64,000 bases of DNA from Symsagittifera roscoffensis. Lineage: Eukaryota > Xenacoelomorpha > Acoela > Convolutidae. Shown here piece by piece: positions 1 to 11,245 of this stretch (within the stretch, counting starts at the first letter, position 1; each line of letters begins with the position of its first letter). A program made the position numbers and the translations under genes. The notes under the pieces were generated by a model, which was not told where the DNA came from, did no database searches, and was given only the letters and a program-made list of their open reading frames with translations. The DNA lies in NCBI RefSeq assembly GCF_963678635.1, contig NC_087063.1, forward strand, positions 64,277,290 to 64,341,289, given 5' to 3'.

Positions 1-516
1 TGGCGTGGTGTGATAAAAAAGGACCTGAAGGAGAAGCTAGAGATTTGACATGTTTGTAGTCATAGTGAAATAAGCAAATGGAAAAATATTATTTTATAGA
101 AAAAGACTAGAAAAACGACTAGAAAGTTTTAAAGTTTTTGATTTCGAAAACGCGCTAAAATGCTCAAAAAAACTAATGTTACTCAATTAAAACTAAATTT
201 TTACGTTTTAAATTAGGCTATTGTAAGCTTTTAAGCCACTAAAATAAGTTATTGTAATCTTGCTCCCTCGCTATTTTGCTGGAATTAAGACAAAAACCAA
301 AAAATTCAAACTGGCTTTTCTCGAGGTTGGGACAAGTTTTTCAAAAAATTTTTAATGTCGTTCCATTTATGACTGTAAAGGCCTTTTTATGATATACACT
401 CACTTCAATTCGATGATTATTTGCGGTTGCTGCTTTTGCGTGGAAAAAAAAAGAAAAAAACCTTAAACACAGCCGAAAACAAAGTTCCTCCTCATTTTTC
501 AAATGGTCGGGACAAC
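1..516 (-). mobile_element. Helitron-like element, family A, cut by window edge
   Basis: This is a non-autonomous family A copy read on the minus strand. Its 5' end near 516 carries the inverted-repeat core (CCCGACCATTTG on the minus strand). The body shares three landmarks with the copies at 9442-10055 and 26343-26808: a block GCGTGGTGTGATAAA at about 3-17, a block on the theme GATATATCACTCA near 390-405, and CGATGATTATTTGCGG at 411-426. The 3' hairpin end would lie left of base 1 and is not in the window. There is no coding capacity. Family membership rests on three-way similarity seen by eye. Confidence 0.6.
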
Positions 517-2286
517 TATGAAAATTAAATTGAACATAACCCATGTCAAAATTTTTTGGTCTCGTCTTATCCATGGGGTTGCTGAAGAAGCCCATTTTAA
601 AAAAAAATGGGCTGAATTTTGAATTTCAATCTTGGTCACCAATTTTGCGTTATTGGATTGAAGCCAATTTTTTCGAGACCAATTTTTCAAAAGGGGGCTG
701 CGAAGGCCCCAATTTTTAGCGAAAGGAGATGAATGAGCCTAACTTTTAACAAAGAAACAGAAAATAAACTTGACTTGTTTTTAGTGAAACCGTAACTTTC
801 AAATTTTAAAGAAAAAAATTTATGGACTAAAAGCTCTCCAAATTTGAAAACAAATTATGATTGACATTTTTTGATAGGTTTCACTCAGTTAAAGAAAACG
901 AGGTCAATAAGTAAAGCTTTTACTCCGCTGGGAAATTTGCATTATGAAAACCACTTTCAAAAGAAGGTCGAAATTTACACTTTTCTTTTGTTAGAGACGT
1001 TTGTCTTCTTTTTTAACAAAAAAGTTAAAAATTAAACCAAAAATCAAGCCGCAAAAAACAAAACTCATTTCTAAAACTGTTAATTTTCTATCATTTTCAG
1101 TTTTTGTTATACAACTATGCATGGTTGGAATGTTTGGTGCTATTAAAAAAGTAAAAAGCTATATCAGTGTTATAATTTATTATTTGCTGAAAACATTCAT
1201 TTAAAATTTTCGAACTGCAGCCAAGTTTTGAGAAGCTAAGTTTATAAGGTCATGCTTTTCGCTTGACATATTCTGTAACAGTAAAAATTTCCGAAAAACA
1301 AATCGACTAACGAAACTATTTTCAAAAACTTACTATAGGTTAGCATATTCTAAAACAAACTTGACTACACATCCACAAATTTTCCAGGTAACTTTTAACC
1401 TTAAAAAAAGCTGTTTTTGAAATTTTTTTTACCCACTGAATTATATAGAAAATTTCAGTTGAAAATAAAAATTCGTTTCGCCTGCGATTAAATTTTTAAA
1501 ATTATAGTTTACAAATGGCCAACTTCAGATGATTATTGCGCGCTATTTTCCAGGTATTCTATTAGCGTGTGCGGGGAATTAATCCGAGTCAGATCTCCAT
1601 GCAAATTTAATTGAGCAATGCTTTTTGATTTAATTCATGTGTTTCTGGACACTGACTTGACGTTATACGTGAGGGGATGAGTCGAAAGACTGAAAATATT
1701 CAAGACTTCGCGTTTTGTTTTGCAAAATGTTATATGAATTTTTTTTCCTAATCAATAACTATGCGGCTTTGCGAGTTTGGTTATATAAGTATGGGTTGTT
1801 CATAAAAAATGTTCGAAATTTTAAAAGCTCAAAATATTTGTAACGCGCTATGTTAAGTGCAAAATGATACATTTCAGAGTTAATTATTTGTCAACTAGGT
1901 TTTTTTTGCTGTAACTCAATAATTGATTCCTGAGCCAGATTATTGCCGCTTACGCGTTTATAGAACGCAGTAAATCAACCAGAATTATCCCAAGTTGACC
2001 AATCTTGAACAACGAATATCAGTTTGTACGAATATTAGTTTTGAACTACAAATATCAATTTTTTGAGATAGTGTGAAAATTTTGTTGAAAAAAAAGTTGA
2101 AAAATGCAAAGAAAAAACATCGACTACAATTATTCCGTATTTTTTCCAGACAATCGTCTAAATATGCACAGTTCAGCGTAAAAATTGCCATAAGTAGTCC
2201 ATTTTTTAAAGTTTAGGACAAAAATGTTTTTATAGAAAAGCGCATACAGCCTTTTTTTTTGTTTTAAGTAAACATTTAGAACTTAC
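517..2286. other. AT-rich non-coding stretch
   Basis: I see no supportable gene here. Frames are short and break repeatedly. A weak trace of Helitron family B body may lie near 1540-1620 and 1935-1965 (motifs like TTACGCGTTTAT and GCGCGCTATTTT), but it is too decayed to bound. Confidence 0.5.
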
Positions 2287-2637
2287 GAGAATATGGCCAT
2301 AATTTATAATCATGGGAATTGTCCTCGTCTAACTCTTCGAAAACAGGTTTCATTATAGTGTTTGAGAGCACTATTTTTTTGAAATTATCAGAAGAAATCG
2401 AATTTGAGTAATAGATGTAATCGTCTTTGTTTATTTTTGTCGAGTCCGGTTTGACTTTTGGGGCCGCGGAGTTTTGCTTTGAAACGATAACTTTAGGTAA
2501 TTTCTCAAGCACAGGCTTCATTTGGGGCGTTAGGAAATATTTATAAAAAATTAATAAACATTCGGAGTTATAAAAAATTAACGCGATTCGAATAAGAAAT
2601 TCAATGGTATTTGTCAGTAAATGAAAAGAGATTTGCG
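2287..2637 (-). CDS. Candidate internal coding exon, unrecognised protein
   Basis: A minus-strand open frame ends at a good donor (C|GTAAGTTC, intron starting at 2286), leaving the codon in phase 1, the same phase as the Ig exon at 7154-7426. The right boundary is uncertain. AG sites that keep phase 1 are at 2638-2639 (exon 117 codons) and 2491-2492 (exon 68 codons); neither has a strong pyrimidine tract. The distal part is hydrophilic and rich in Lys, Asp, Ser and Tyr (KDDYIYYSNSISSDNFKK), with two short related motifs, MKPVLEKLPK and MKPVFEELDED. With the longer boundary, a hydrophobic stretch (FLIRIALIFYNSECLLIFY) precedes it and could be a membrane segment, though it contains Arg, Asn and Glu. 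No family is recognised. It could be a chance frame. Confidence 0.3.
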
Positions 2638-4754
2638 CTGTTGTTATCAATTTCTGTTTTTATGTCTTTAGTTGTGTCAGGGTTGTTTTTTGGCTGTTTT
2701 TGTTGTTTGTTTCTTCGCTAATGTGCAGTATTGTTGACAATTCAGGTGGTATTAATGAGGTCTGCAATGGCTGGTTAAAGAGTTGCATTTATAAAATTAA
2801 TAATTCATGTCTAAAGTGCACCCTATGCAAATAAGCTTACCATCTCACCGCCTCTCCCTCCGCCTAATTCCCAGTCCCTTTCATACCTCCCTTAAATCTT
2901 CTCCCAAGACCCTCTCTCTCCCTTCATTCTCTCTCCCCGCTACCCATTTTGTCTCTCCCTTCTCTGAGTTTGATGCACTCAGGGTGCTTTTAAATCTGTT
3001 CTCCTTTCCTTGGCGTCTCAAGGGACTAGAATGTTTGGGGCGCTTGATGGCAGAAATAATTAGTTTATTGCAGCACCAGTCTTGTGGCTACATTAATTCC
3101 AAACTAAACTTGGCTCTCGACCCATCCTGCTTTCGATTCAATTTTTCCACCATATTTCATTCGATTTAATTTCATTTTCAAACCTAAAAGTCAATTTGAA
3201 AAACGCGAAGACAAAACAACAAAAACAAAAATTACATGCGATGCCTATTCAACGAGTCGTCTTCTTATGATATAAGCCCATAGTATAACTGATTCTTAAA
3301 AAATAATTGGAGCCAGATGAAAATAATACATCTCAAATAAGCGAAACAAACAATAATTAGGTTTATTAGGTTATATAAAAGCTAAGAGCAAGCAAAAATT
3401 TCAAATTTAGAGACCCTTAAATTGCAAAATTCAAATTGAAGGTAAGAATCCGGCAATAAAGGGGCTAAAAGGGAGATATTATGCAACCCGCTTCAAAGTG
3501 TGACTTCATAAAATGATTCCATAAATCACTTTACACCATCTAGCTATGTGAGTGAGGTTAGACAAGAGTAAGTTAAGATCAAAACTCAAGTAAATCCAGG
3601 CAGTAAATGGTGTTAACATCTGGTTTATCTGGTTTGACACTGGTTCAACAAGCAATATTGTTAGATTGACAAAAACGAATCACAAACCAAAAGAATTATT
3701 GCTCAGCCGGGCGACAATTTATTAGGACTATGTCACAAAATGTTTCACTTTGTAGGCTGGGCGAAATAGTGATAAAGTTACCGTAATATTCCGTTTATTT
3801 TTCGAGGTGTGTTTTTAATTAAATACAAACAGGCCAGAGGGTTTTGGACTGACCAAAATGTCACCATGCTTAAATCCTAAGGGTGAACAAGATTAAGGTT
3901 TATGTATGCAACTGTTTTGTAGAATTGTTTCGGGCGGTTCTTTTACCTTTCGGGGCGTCAAATTTCAGGGATGTTTGTCATTTAAATGAGCCTCAAGAAT
4001 GACCATAACTTGTTCACGGTGTTTAGATTTGGTTTGATCCCAAGAAATCTGCTTTTATAAACTTATTTGACAGGTCATAAATTCGTTATAAAATACGAAT
4101 TTGGGGTTAAAACGCACACTATTTGAGTGCTATACCACCAGCAAAAAAATCCAACAAAATGCCGTTCAAAAATTGTACCACTTGGCGGTCCTAATAAAAG
4201 TTCAGCGGCACTAATTAGGAGTTTATTGAAAAAAAAATCAATATAACTTTTTCTTGTCAGTCAAAACGCTCAGAAAAACATTTACCAATTGAGAAATTTT
4301 TTGGCTATCACTCCAGACATTTTTATTGATATCAAAAAATCAAATTTTGAATTAGCGCTTTTATTGATAACAAACAATCACGTTATTAAAGAAAAATTTT
4401 CTTGTTTGATTTACATTTAATCGTACTTATTTCAAGAAAACTAATTGCCTTTGCTTCTGCAGAAAAACGCAAAAAAATTAATCCTATTTTGAAGCCCATC
4501 ATTTTATCAAAATGAGAAATTCAAGTTATATTTAGGCTTAGTTCCTTTGAACAAATTTGGTTTGACCAATAATTTTTGTTTTGGAAAAAGAGTCTCCAAA
4601 ATATGACAAAAACCAAATAATGGAAACTGGAGACCGTATTTTGCCTCAAAAGGTACGAGTAAAACATGACTAATATTGAGCACAAAAAATTAGGTTTTGT
4701 TTGGATTAAATATATCAAATATTTTTTGGTTTTTGTTCAGTCCATTTATAAAAA
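2638..4754. other. Non-coding stretch with a pyrimidine-rich block
   Basis: Apart from the pyrimidine block listed separately, nothing resembling a gene or bounded repeat is visible. The 120-codon plus frame covering 2807-3169 is a by-product of the stop-poor C/T-rich block. Confidence 0.5.
2840..2975. repeat. Pyrimidine-rich low-complexity tract
   Basis: The plus strand is almost entirely C and T for more than 100 bases (runs such as CTCTCTCTCCCTTC). It contrasts with the AT-rich surroundings. Possible roles include a nucleosome-depleted or promoter-proximal tract, but no start site is evident. Confidence 0.6.
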
Positions 4755-4959
4755 ATGGGGAGGAACTTTGTATTTGGGCGTGTTTTATTTATTTTTGTTT
4801 TTTTTCTACGGGAATGGGTCGATTGATATATCATATCGAGGCCCTTTCATCCGTGAAAAAAATATATTAAAAAAATATCTAAAAAGTTGTGCCAGTATCG
4901 AGAAAAAACACTATGGTCAAAACATTCTGTTCTGCTTGCACAGTAACCGGCTATCCTCG
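4755..4959 (+). mobile_element. Helitron-like element, family A, short deletion copy
   Basis: The 5' part (GGAACTTTGTATTTGGGCG) and the motif TTGATATATCATATCG match family A. A deletion then joins these almost directly to the 3' terminus: ATGGTCAAAACATTCTG, a stem-like TCTGCTTGCACAG, ACCGGCTATC, then CTCG in place of CTTG, followed by T. At about 205 bp it is the smallest copy that still retains both ends. Confidence 0.6.
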
Positions 4960-5536
4960 TTTCAACGCAAATCAAACGCGTATCACGAAAAAAAGCCAAC
5001 GATCACAAAACAAGTCTGAAACAGTGCAAACCGTTTTTTGACACCGAGAAAACATTTTTAGAAATTATCATTGAATCTCGAATAAACATATCATTATACA
5101 ATTACAAGCGTAACAAGGAAATTGAAATTTTTTCAAAATATATTTTTCGAGTTTGAAAATTTAATGTAAATCCCATTAAGTTCTTTTAAACGCATAAATT
5201 TTTCCTTATTGTCTATTCTCGATAAAATTATCGCAATTTGAGAGAAAAGGATTACTAACTAGTTTTTCGACCCTCTCGAAACTGTTTAAGAAATCTTTTT
5301 TCGAAATGTACAGTCAAACTGTCAATCAATACTTCACACCATTTCAACTTTCGTTGGTAGAGACCGTATTTGCATCACTTTGAACAATTGAATTTGAGTT
5401 GAGGTAAAAGAGTGATAAAAAGGAATTTAACATGAAAGTTTGCTCGAACATCCGACAAAAATGAAAAAACTGTGATAGAAGAAAATTTAGGATAAAAATA
5501 AACAAGTTTGCGCTGCTGACTAGCTATAGCACAATG
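4960..5536. other. AT-rich non-coding stretch
   Basis: I see no gene or bounded repeat here. Confidence 0.5.
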
Positions 5537-5914
5537 TCGACCTTTTTGCCGACCTTTTTTTGGTCAACCAATTTGATTTTCTGAGCTCTCATGAATCACT
5601 ATAAAGACCCCAAGACCCCAATTTGACCAAATTTTCTGCGCTGCAGGCAAAACCTGAAAAAACAGGCCAAAAAAAAGCTTTTTTAGGCAATTTTAGGACA
5701 ATTTTCACCAAAAAATTGCGTTTTTTCGTTGCGCGCTCCCACTTTAAAATTAGTATATATTGGCGCGGAGGCGCCTTTAGAACAAATTTTAGGGTCCGTC
5801 ACCAAAAATGGATATTTTAAAATAGTACAAATGGGGGACTCTTTGGGTCGGCAGGGGGTCAATTTACTGAGGGTATTAGGCAAACGCCCCCCCCCCCCCC
5901 TAAATCCGCTGGTG
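5537..5914 (+). mobile_element. hAT-type MITE, 5' truncated
   Basis: It matches the complete MITE at 45369-45808 from the TCGACC block to the 3' end. Shared landmarks include GCGCTGCAGGCAAAA, TTGCGTTTTTTCG, the imperfect GGCGCGGAGGCGCC hairpin, TTTGGGTCGGCAGGGGGTC and a run of 14 Cs before TAAATCCGC. The 5' terminus with CAGGGGCGG is missing and the 3' end has drifted to CGCTGGTG. The overlapping open frames on both strands here are MITE sequence, not genes. Confidence 0.75.
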
Positions 5915-5996
5915 TTATATTGTAAAAATATTGAATCAAAACTGGTATGCACTTTCAGACTTCACTTTAAACATTTGATGGTAATCTAAATTCTAA

Positions 5997-6060
5997 CAAG
6001 ACTGCTCGTATATCGGGGCAAAGTCCTGAATGTTCTGACTATTATATATCGATGAGCACA
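5997..6060 (-). mobile_element. Helitron-like family B, 3' terminal fragment
   Basis: On the minus strand this ends ...CGAGCAGTCTTG, followed by T. It is preceded by the family hairpin (here AGGACTTTGCCCC) and the inverted-repeat remnant TCAGAACATTC. No family B body is recognisable beyond about 6060. Confidence 0.6.
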
Positions 6061-7153
6061 ATGCTTCTGGTTTAGTAAAATCTTATAAAATCTTGTAGAA
6101 AAAATGAAGAACAAAAAATTATCCCACCATTCCGCACAAGTTATGATTTTTAATCTCTTTATGTTTTCGATGATCTTGAAAAAAAACAACGTCAAATGCC
6201 AGAGAAAAATTAAAATGAAATAATTCTAAAAATTTTACTGAATTGAAAACAGACATAATTATTTAGCAAAAACTTATTTCGCTCAAGACCTCTTGAAAAA
6301 TACGAAGTTGCTCAGATGCGCAAGAAAAAAGATTAGAAAAAAGTGGGGCTTATAAGTTCAAATTACTAAATCGAAACCTATAATTAAAGTTGATAAAAAT
6401 TTTTGGTTGAGAAATATTTAGGCTAGAAAATGTGTTTTTGCTTGTAGTTCCCCTAAACAACTTGGACCCTTACGGAATACATTGCCTGTGCTGCCTTATC
6501 GTCTTCGCATTGAGACATGTATATGCCACTGGTGATGTCTTTATTGATACGTATATGATAGGCTTGACAATGTCAGTAACATTGAAACTAAAGGCATTTG
6601 AATGCCAGACGCCAGATATATTATTAAGATTTCGCCTTCGTTTATTTTCATTTTAGGAGCATATCTGCAAGCGAAATGACCAACATAAACAACATAAGAC
6701 CAGACGTTCAAGCATTTTCAAAGACAAATTTTTCCAAGCTGGGAATATCGCCACGCACTCAAGCGACGGATCATGCGTATCTTTAATCGGGGATATTTAA
6801 AATCATCATTTTCTGAGCTGAGTTTATGTATGTCATCTGCATCTTGTATGTGGGCAGGGTTGCGTCTCTGAGGGGGGATGGGGGGAAGTAGGTTACGACA
6901 AATTCAGCCAAAGTAGAGTTTTCGGGCGTTTTTTGGAAGATATGGTCCAAATATCATGTTTTTTGCCCACCCCCACGTCTCATAAGTAGTACTAGTATGC
7001 AATAGCCCCAAAAGCGCGTTTCGAAAAACTTAAGGGTTGGTCGACAAAATACTGTCGTAAAATAGAAACAAAGACGGGAGATCAGGAGATCAAACCCCCT
7101 GAGGGGGCTACCGCTCCTGCATGTATGGTATGAGAGGCATGGGAGGTACTCAC
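6061..7153. other. Non-coding, probable intron 3' of the Ig exon
   Basis: If the Ig exon is real, its downstream intron begins at 7153 and runs left through this stretch. No further exon is evident. G-runs occur at 6871-6891 on the plus strand. Confidence 0.45.
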
Positions 7154-7426
7154 AGTCGACTAGTAGTTTGATGGTGAGGAAGTCTTGTCCGACTGCATTC
7201 TCCACTATGCACGTGTACTCCCCCTCCTTCCCACTGTCGAACTCCTGGGCTTTGAAAGTGAGGTTCTGGTTGCGACTGACTATCGTGCCCCCCGAGGGGT
7301 TGCTGCCGAACACCCACCGCACCTCAGTGTCAGTTGGGAAGCCCTCTCGGTAGTAGCAGGGCACAGTCACGTCCGAGTGCTTCAACACACGCCATTCGGT
7401 CCGAGTCGAGATTATCTGCGGGGCAA
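7154..7426 (-). CDS. Immunoglobulin-domain (I-set-like) exon of a surface or secreted protein
   Basis: This single internal exon of 273 nt encodes one whole Ig fold of about 91 residues. Visible hallmarks are the B-strand Cys in VTVPCYY (residue 24), the C-strand Trp in VRWVF (residue 38) and the F-strand motif GEYTCIVENAVG with the second Cys at residue 73, preceded by the usual Asp-x-Gly region (DSGKEG). N-L-T at 55-57 is a glycosylation sequon. The acceptor is TTGTTTAG|TT at 7427-7428; the donor is T|GTGAGTACC at 7153. Both introns are phase 1, the standard layout for shuffled Ig exons. Such domains occur in cell-adhesion molecules, receptors and basement-membrane proteins; the parent gene cannot be named from one domain. 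The exon is much less AT-rich than its surroundings. A second AG (GCCCCGCAG) ten bases further in is a less likely acceptor. Confidence 0.9.
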
Positions 7427-9441
7427 CTAAACAACAACACACACATTATATAAACTCCCTCTGGAAAAAAATTCATACTAATACAATATAAACAATAATT
7501 ATTTACGAAAAAAATGTAATGTTAACTAAAACGGCGCAAAGCACTAAAACTGTACCAACTACGATACCATATTTGTTGTTCTTGCTTGGAACATTTAGCA
7601 CATTTTGATATTATTATTGTAGCTGATTTTGTTTGTTTCTTTTTTGAGTGTAAAATCTAATTTTGAAAACAATGATAATTTATCATTTTAATCATGACTC
7701 ATAACATTCCCAATGAGAAGAAATCATTACCATAAAACTATTGTTACTATAACATTAAATGAATTATAGATATTTTTTGTTAGATAAAGCACCAAAAATG
7801 AACTGAACGTGAACCAAATGATATTTAAGATAGTTGAAACTTTTATTTCAGTAAAAAGTATTTCGATATTTTAAACGTCAGAAATGACCGAAAACATTTG
7901 ACGCAGCAGATTTTCAACTCTTTCCGATCGTAAAATGACTAAAATGTCATAGCATGTCTAGATTTCTTAGAGTAGTATTATTGTAAAAATATATTAACCT
8001 TGGATAATAAAATCACCCATTTCAACATAACCAATCCTTCCATAACAACATCAGGAGGTGCAGCACATCAAAGTAAATCATAAAGTTAGACCACTGCCTG
8101 ATGAAATTATAAAAAAGGTAACAGTCCTCAAAACGATTTTCTAAACCAACTTAACTCGGCTAACAGGCCATTTCTTCTTTGAAGTAAATGAAATCAGCGT
8201 CAAATAAGGGTAATGTTAGTTTCGTTCATATTTGGACAACAAGAAATATCATATTTGACGCCAAGAGTAAACTTGTAGCTGGAAACTGCTTTAACAGCTG
8301 ATAATTGCTAAATTGCAAACATTTATGCTTATATAACTCTACACACGAAGAGAGCCAATTTTGTCAGTAGGATTCAAATGTAGGATTTAATTTTTAAAAC
8401 TAACCAAAAAAAAACCTAAAAACTTTCAAAAATGTTTTCCATTCTAGGAACATGACTTATGCTAGAGTTATGATCTTAGTTATTGCATTTGATTTGAAAT
8501 TTTTATTGCGACTTTTAAAGTCGTATAGCTTTTTCAACATAAGTTAAGTTTTATTCATCCGATTTTTAAAGCAAAAGCAGAAAAATTGCTTTTTTGACAT
8601 AATTTTCAAAAACAATTCATCTGCAAGATATTGCTGCTATGAGCTAAGCACTCTAAAAGACTTTGGGTTGCATTACTTTGAAAGATAATGAAGGTCAAAT
8701 TGAATCGAGGCAAAGTTAATAACTAGGGTTTCTACGAAATGCAAGGGCGAGCGTTATCAGGCACATATAAGGCGTTACTAGATTCGAACTAACTTCTATT
8801 TAATATTTTGGAAAAAACCTTGCGTGAGGGGAATGTTTCAAATCTAAAGTATTTTTTATGATTAATTGAAAAGTTTTATTACCAACTAGCCTGGTTTTTT
8901 TAAACTCAAATTCAATTTTTTTTGCTGCCAAAAATAGCCAAAAATTCAACAGCAAGAAAAAATATTTGCTGATTTAAGAAATGCTTGTTAGTGCGGTCAA
9001 AAAATTTTGTTTTATTTGCGCAGCAAAAATATCATGCAATTAAAAAAAATTTTTTGGATTTTTGGCTGTTTTTAGTAGCAAGAAAAAAATGATTTTTAGT
9101 TTTTAAAAAAGTAAATTGAATTGTCACGACTGGATGCGCTTTAATTAAACTGTAAAAAAAAATTATCAAAGAAAATGCGTCAACTTGATCGAGCCTAGAA
9201 AGTATTTATAGCGATTAAAACGCCGCTGAGAAGTTTTTAGTAGGTAGTTTTTTCTAAAACTTTCAAGTTAACCTATGTACTTTTTGTTCGGAAAAAGAAA
9301 TTGATAAAATTTCAAATACGAAGGTTTTACTCTCACCAGTGTCCTTTTGCAAAAACAAATCTGAACAAAAACGTTTAAAAAGCCCAAAAAACAACCATTT
9401 TGTTCAGATTTTTAAGCGAATCGCTAATATTAAAAAAGAAA
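7427..9441. other. AT-rich non-coding, probable intron 5' of the Ig exon
   Basis: I see no exon with credible splice sites and no bounded repeat. Confidence 0.5.
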
Positions 9442-10055
9442 CAAGAATAGCCAGTTACTGTGCAAATAGCACAGAATGTTTTGACCATATTGTTTAAAAA
9501 ACTACAAGATAAAGCTTTTTTTCGAATTAGTTTTTCTGCGTGTGGTGATAAAAAGTCTGATGTAAAACTATATTTAGGCATATTTGACATTCATAGTAAT
9601 ACAGGCAAATGAGACACAAACCTTTTTTTAGAAAAATGACTAGAAAAACAAAACAAAAAAGTTCAAAAGATTTAAATTTTTTTTTCAATTTTTTTTTGCA
9701 GAAAAGTTTCCAATTTTTTGTGAAGTTTTCAGAATGGAGCTACAAAACTCCAAAACTTAATTTTACTTGCTTATAGTTAAAATTTTAGGGTTTAAATTTT
9801 GAATTTCTCCTAACTCAGCTGTTGTAAGCATGCTCGCTTGCTTTATTTGCTCGAATTAAAACGAAAAATCAAAAGTTTCAAGCCGGTTTTTCTCAACACT
9901 GAGAAAAAATTTTTCGAAAATTTTTTAAATGTCGTTCAAATCACGACTAAAAGGGCTTTAATATGATATATCATTCAACCCAGTCCGATGATTATTTGTG
10001 GTAGGTGGTTTTGCGTGGCAAAGTATATAAGCAAAGACAAATTTCAGTGCAAAAT
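9442..10055 (-). mobile_element. Helitron-like element, family A, near complete
   Basis: Read on the minus strand, the 3' end shows ATGGTCAAAACATTCTG, a hairpin TGTGCTATTTGCACA (5-bp stem), a 13-nt spacer, then CTTG at 9445-9442 followed by T. This is the diagnostic plan of a Helitron 3' terminus. Internal blocks shared with other family A copies are TTTTATCACCACACGCAG, GAATGATATATCATAT and CAAATAATCATCGG. The 5' inverted repeat near 10055 has decayed. There is no Rep/helicase coding, so it is non-autonomous. A recurring short peptide (TFCAICTVTGY) in open frames here is a translation of this terminus, not a protein motif. Confidence 0.7.
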
Positions 10056-11186
10056 AACCATACCAAATAATTCTTGGTAGCTTTTGACGCTCGGTTTTTT
10101 TACCAATAGGAAAATTTTTTAAAAAATGATACCAAGATAAATACAATGCTATAAAGCCTAGAAGATTTTCTTAATCCGCCAGAAAAAAAGGAAATTACAA
10201 GCATTATCAATAATAGAAGTACTTAAAATCGGAAATCTGTTTTGAGCAGGTCTTCTCAATTTACAAAGAATAGATAGCTTTCTAAACGAATTTTATCCCT
10301 TTTATTCCCATCCGGTGAACGAGAACTAAGACAAAATGGCTCATTGGAAACAAAAGCAGCTCCAAAATGTACACCAATGTTTACTTTTATTTAAATGATA
10401 TACAACTGTTCTTCAGAAAAAAGTACTCTTAAAAAAACAAAATAGAAGTCTGCTTTGGAATCTTGGGAGCAAAAAACATCTTTTTAAAAAGTAGCTAGTA
10501 CTGTTGTTTGACGAAAAATAGCACTTCAACAGTATGAAAAAAAAGTAAACAAATTGTGTCTAAAAAAAATAAAATTAAACAAAGATGAAGCGGTTAAAAC
10601 AATTCTCTGTGGCTTCATCTGATTTTTGTTGTATAAAAATTAATTTTTCTTTCATTACCCCTTTTTTTAATTGAACAAAGAGTCCGAAAAAAAACGAGTA
10701 TTTAATTTGCTTATTTAACGGAATTAATTTTAATTCAAACTCAATTTGAACTTTTGAACTAATTTTAATTCAAACTGAATAGACGAAGTAATTTCTAGGA
10801 CTTTCAGGAGCTGTCAACGGCTTAATTTTAAAGTAATTCTTTACAATCAGGGAAGTTCACGGAACTGATAACTAATCGTTGGAAAATCGAAGACGCTTTA
10901 TCGCAGGGCACTTTCAGAGCTATTTTAGGGTATAAAATTGGATTACTTATTTAAGAAGTTTGCCGTGGAAGTCGACTTACATACTTCTAAACTTACGTTC
11001 AAATAACTGAAGCCTAACATCAACCATTTTAACAAGCCACTGAGGAATAGTTTTGTCACATTTAGGGTTTGAAATACATGATTGAGTTTTTTAATTGTGC
11101 CATGTGTTCAGGAAAGGCTGCCTTCTTCTTTCAGAGCATAAATAATCAAATCTAATGGTAGATTTTAGGTAGAATCTATAAATTAA
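10056..11186. other. AT-rich non-coding stretch
   Basis: I see no supportable gene. A 43-nt minus-strand segment with splice-like edges (acceptor CTATTCCTCAG near 11043, donor GAAC|GTAAGTTT near 10999) is too short to call. Confidence 0.45.
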
Positions 11187-11245
11187 CAAGAATGCTTGTA
11201 TCAGAGCGAACGTCTGAATGATCCGACTGCCCCTAAGGTGTTTGA
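11187..11245 (-). mobile_element. Helitron-like family B, 3' terminal fragment
   Basis: The minus strand ends ...CAAGCATTCTTG followed by T. It is preceded by a degraded hairpin region and by CAGTCGGATCATTC, the family B 3' inverted-repeat remnant. The body is not preserved. Confidence 0.55.

Noticed and set aside
2807-3169. 120-codon plus-strand frame rich in Ser, Pro and Leu
   Set aside because: Explained by the pyrimidine-rich tract; no start context, splice support or domain.
9375-9590. Recurring peptide theme (TFCAICTVTGY) in open frames here and near 41640
   Set aside because: It is the translation of the conserved DNA end of Helitron-like family A; conservation is at DNA level and the frames differ between copies.
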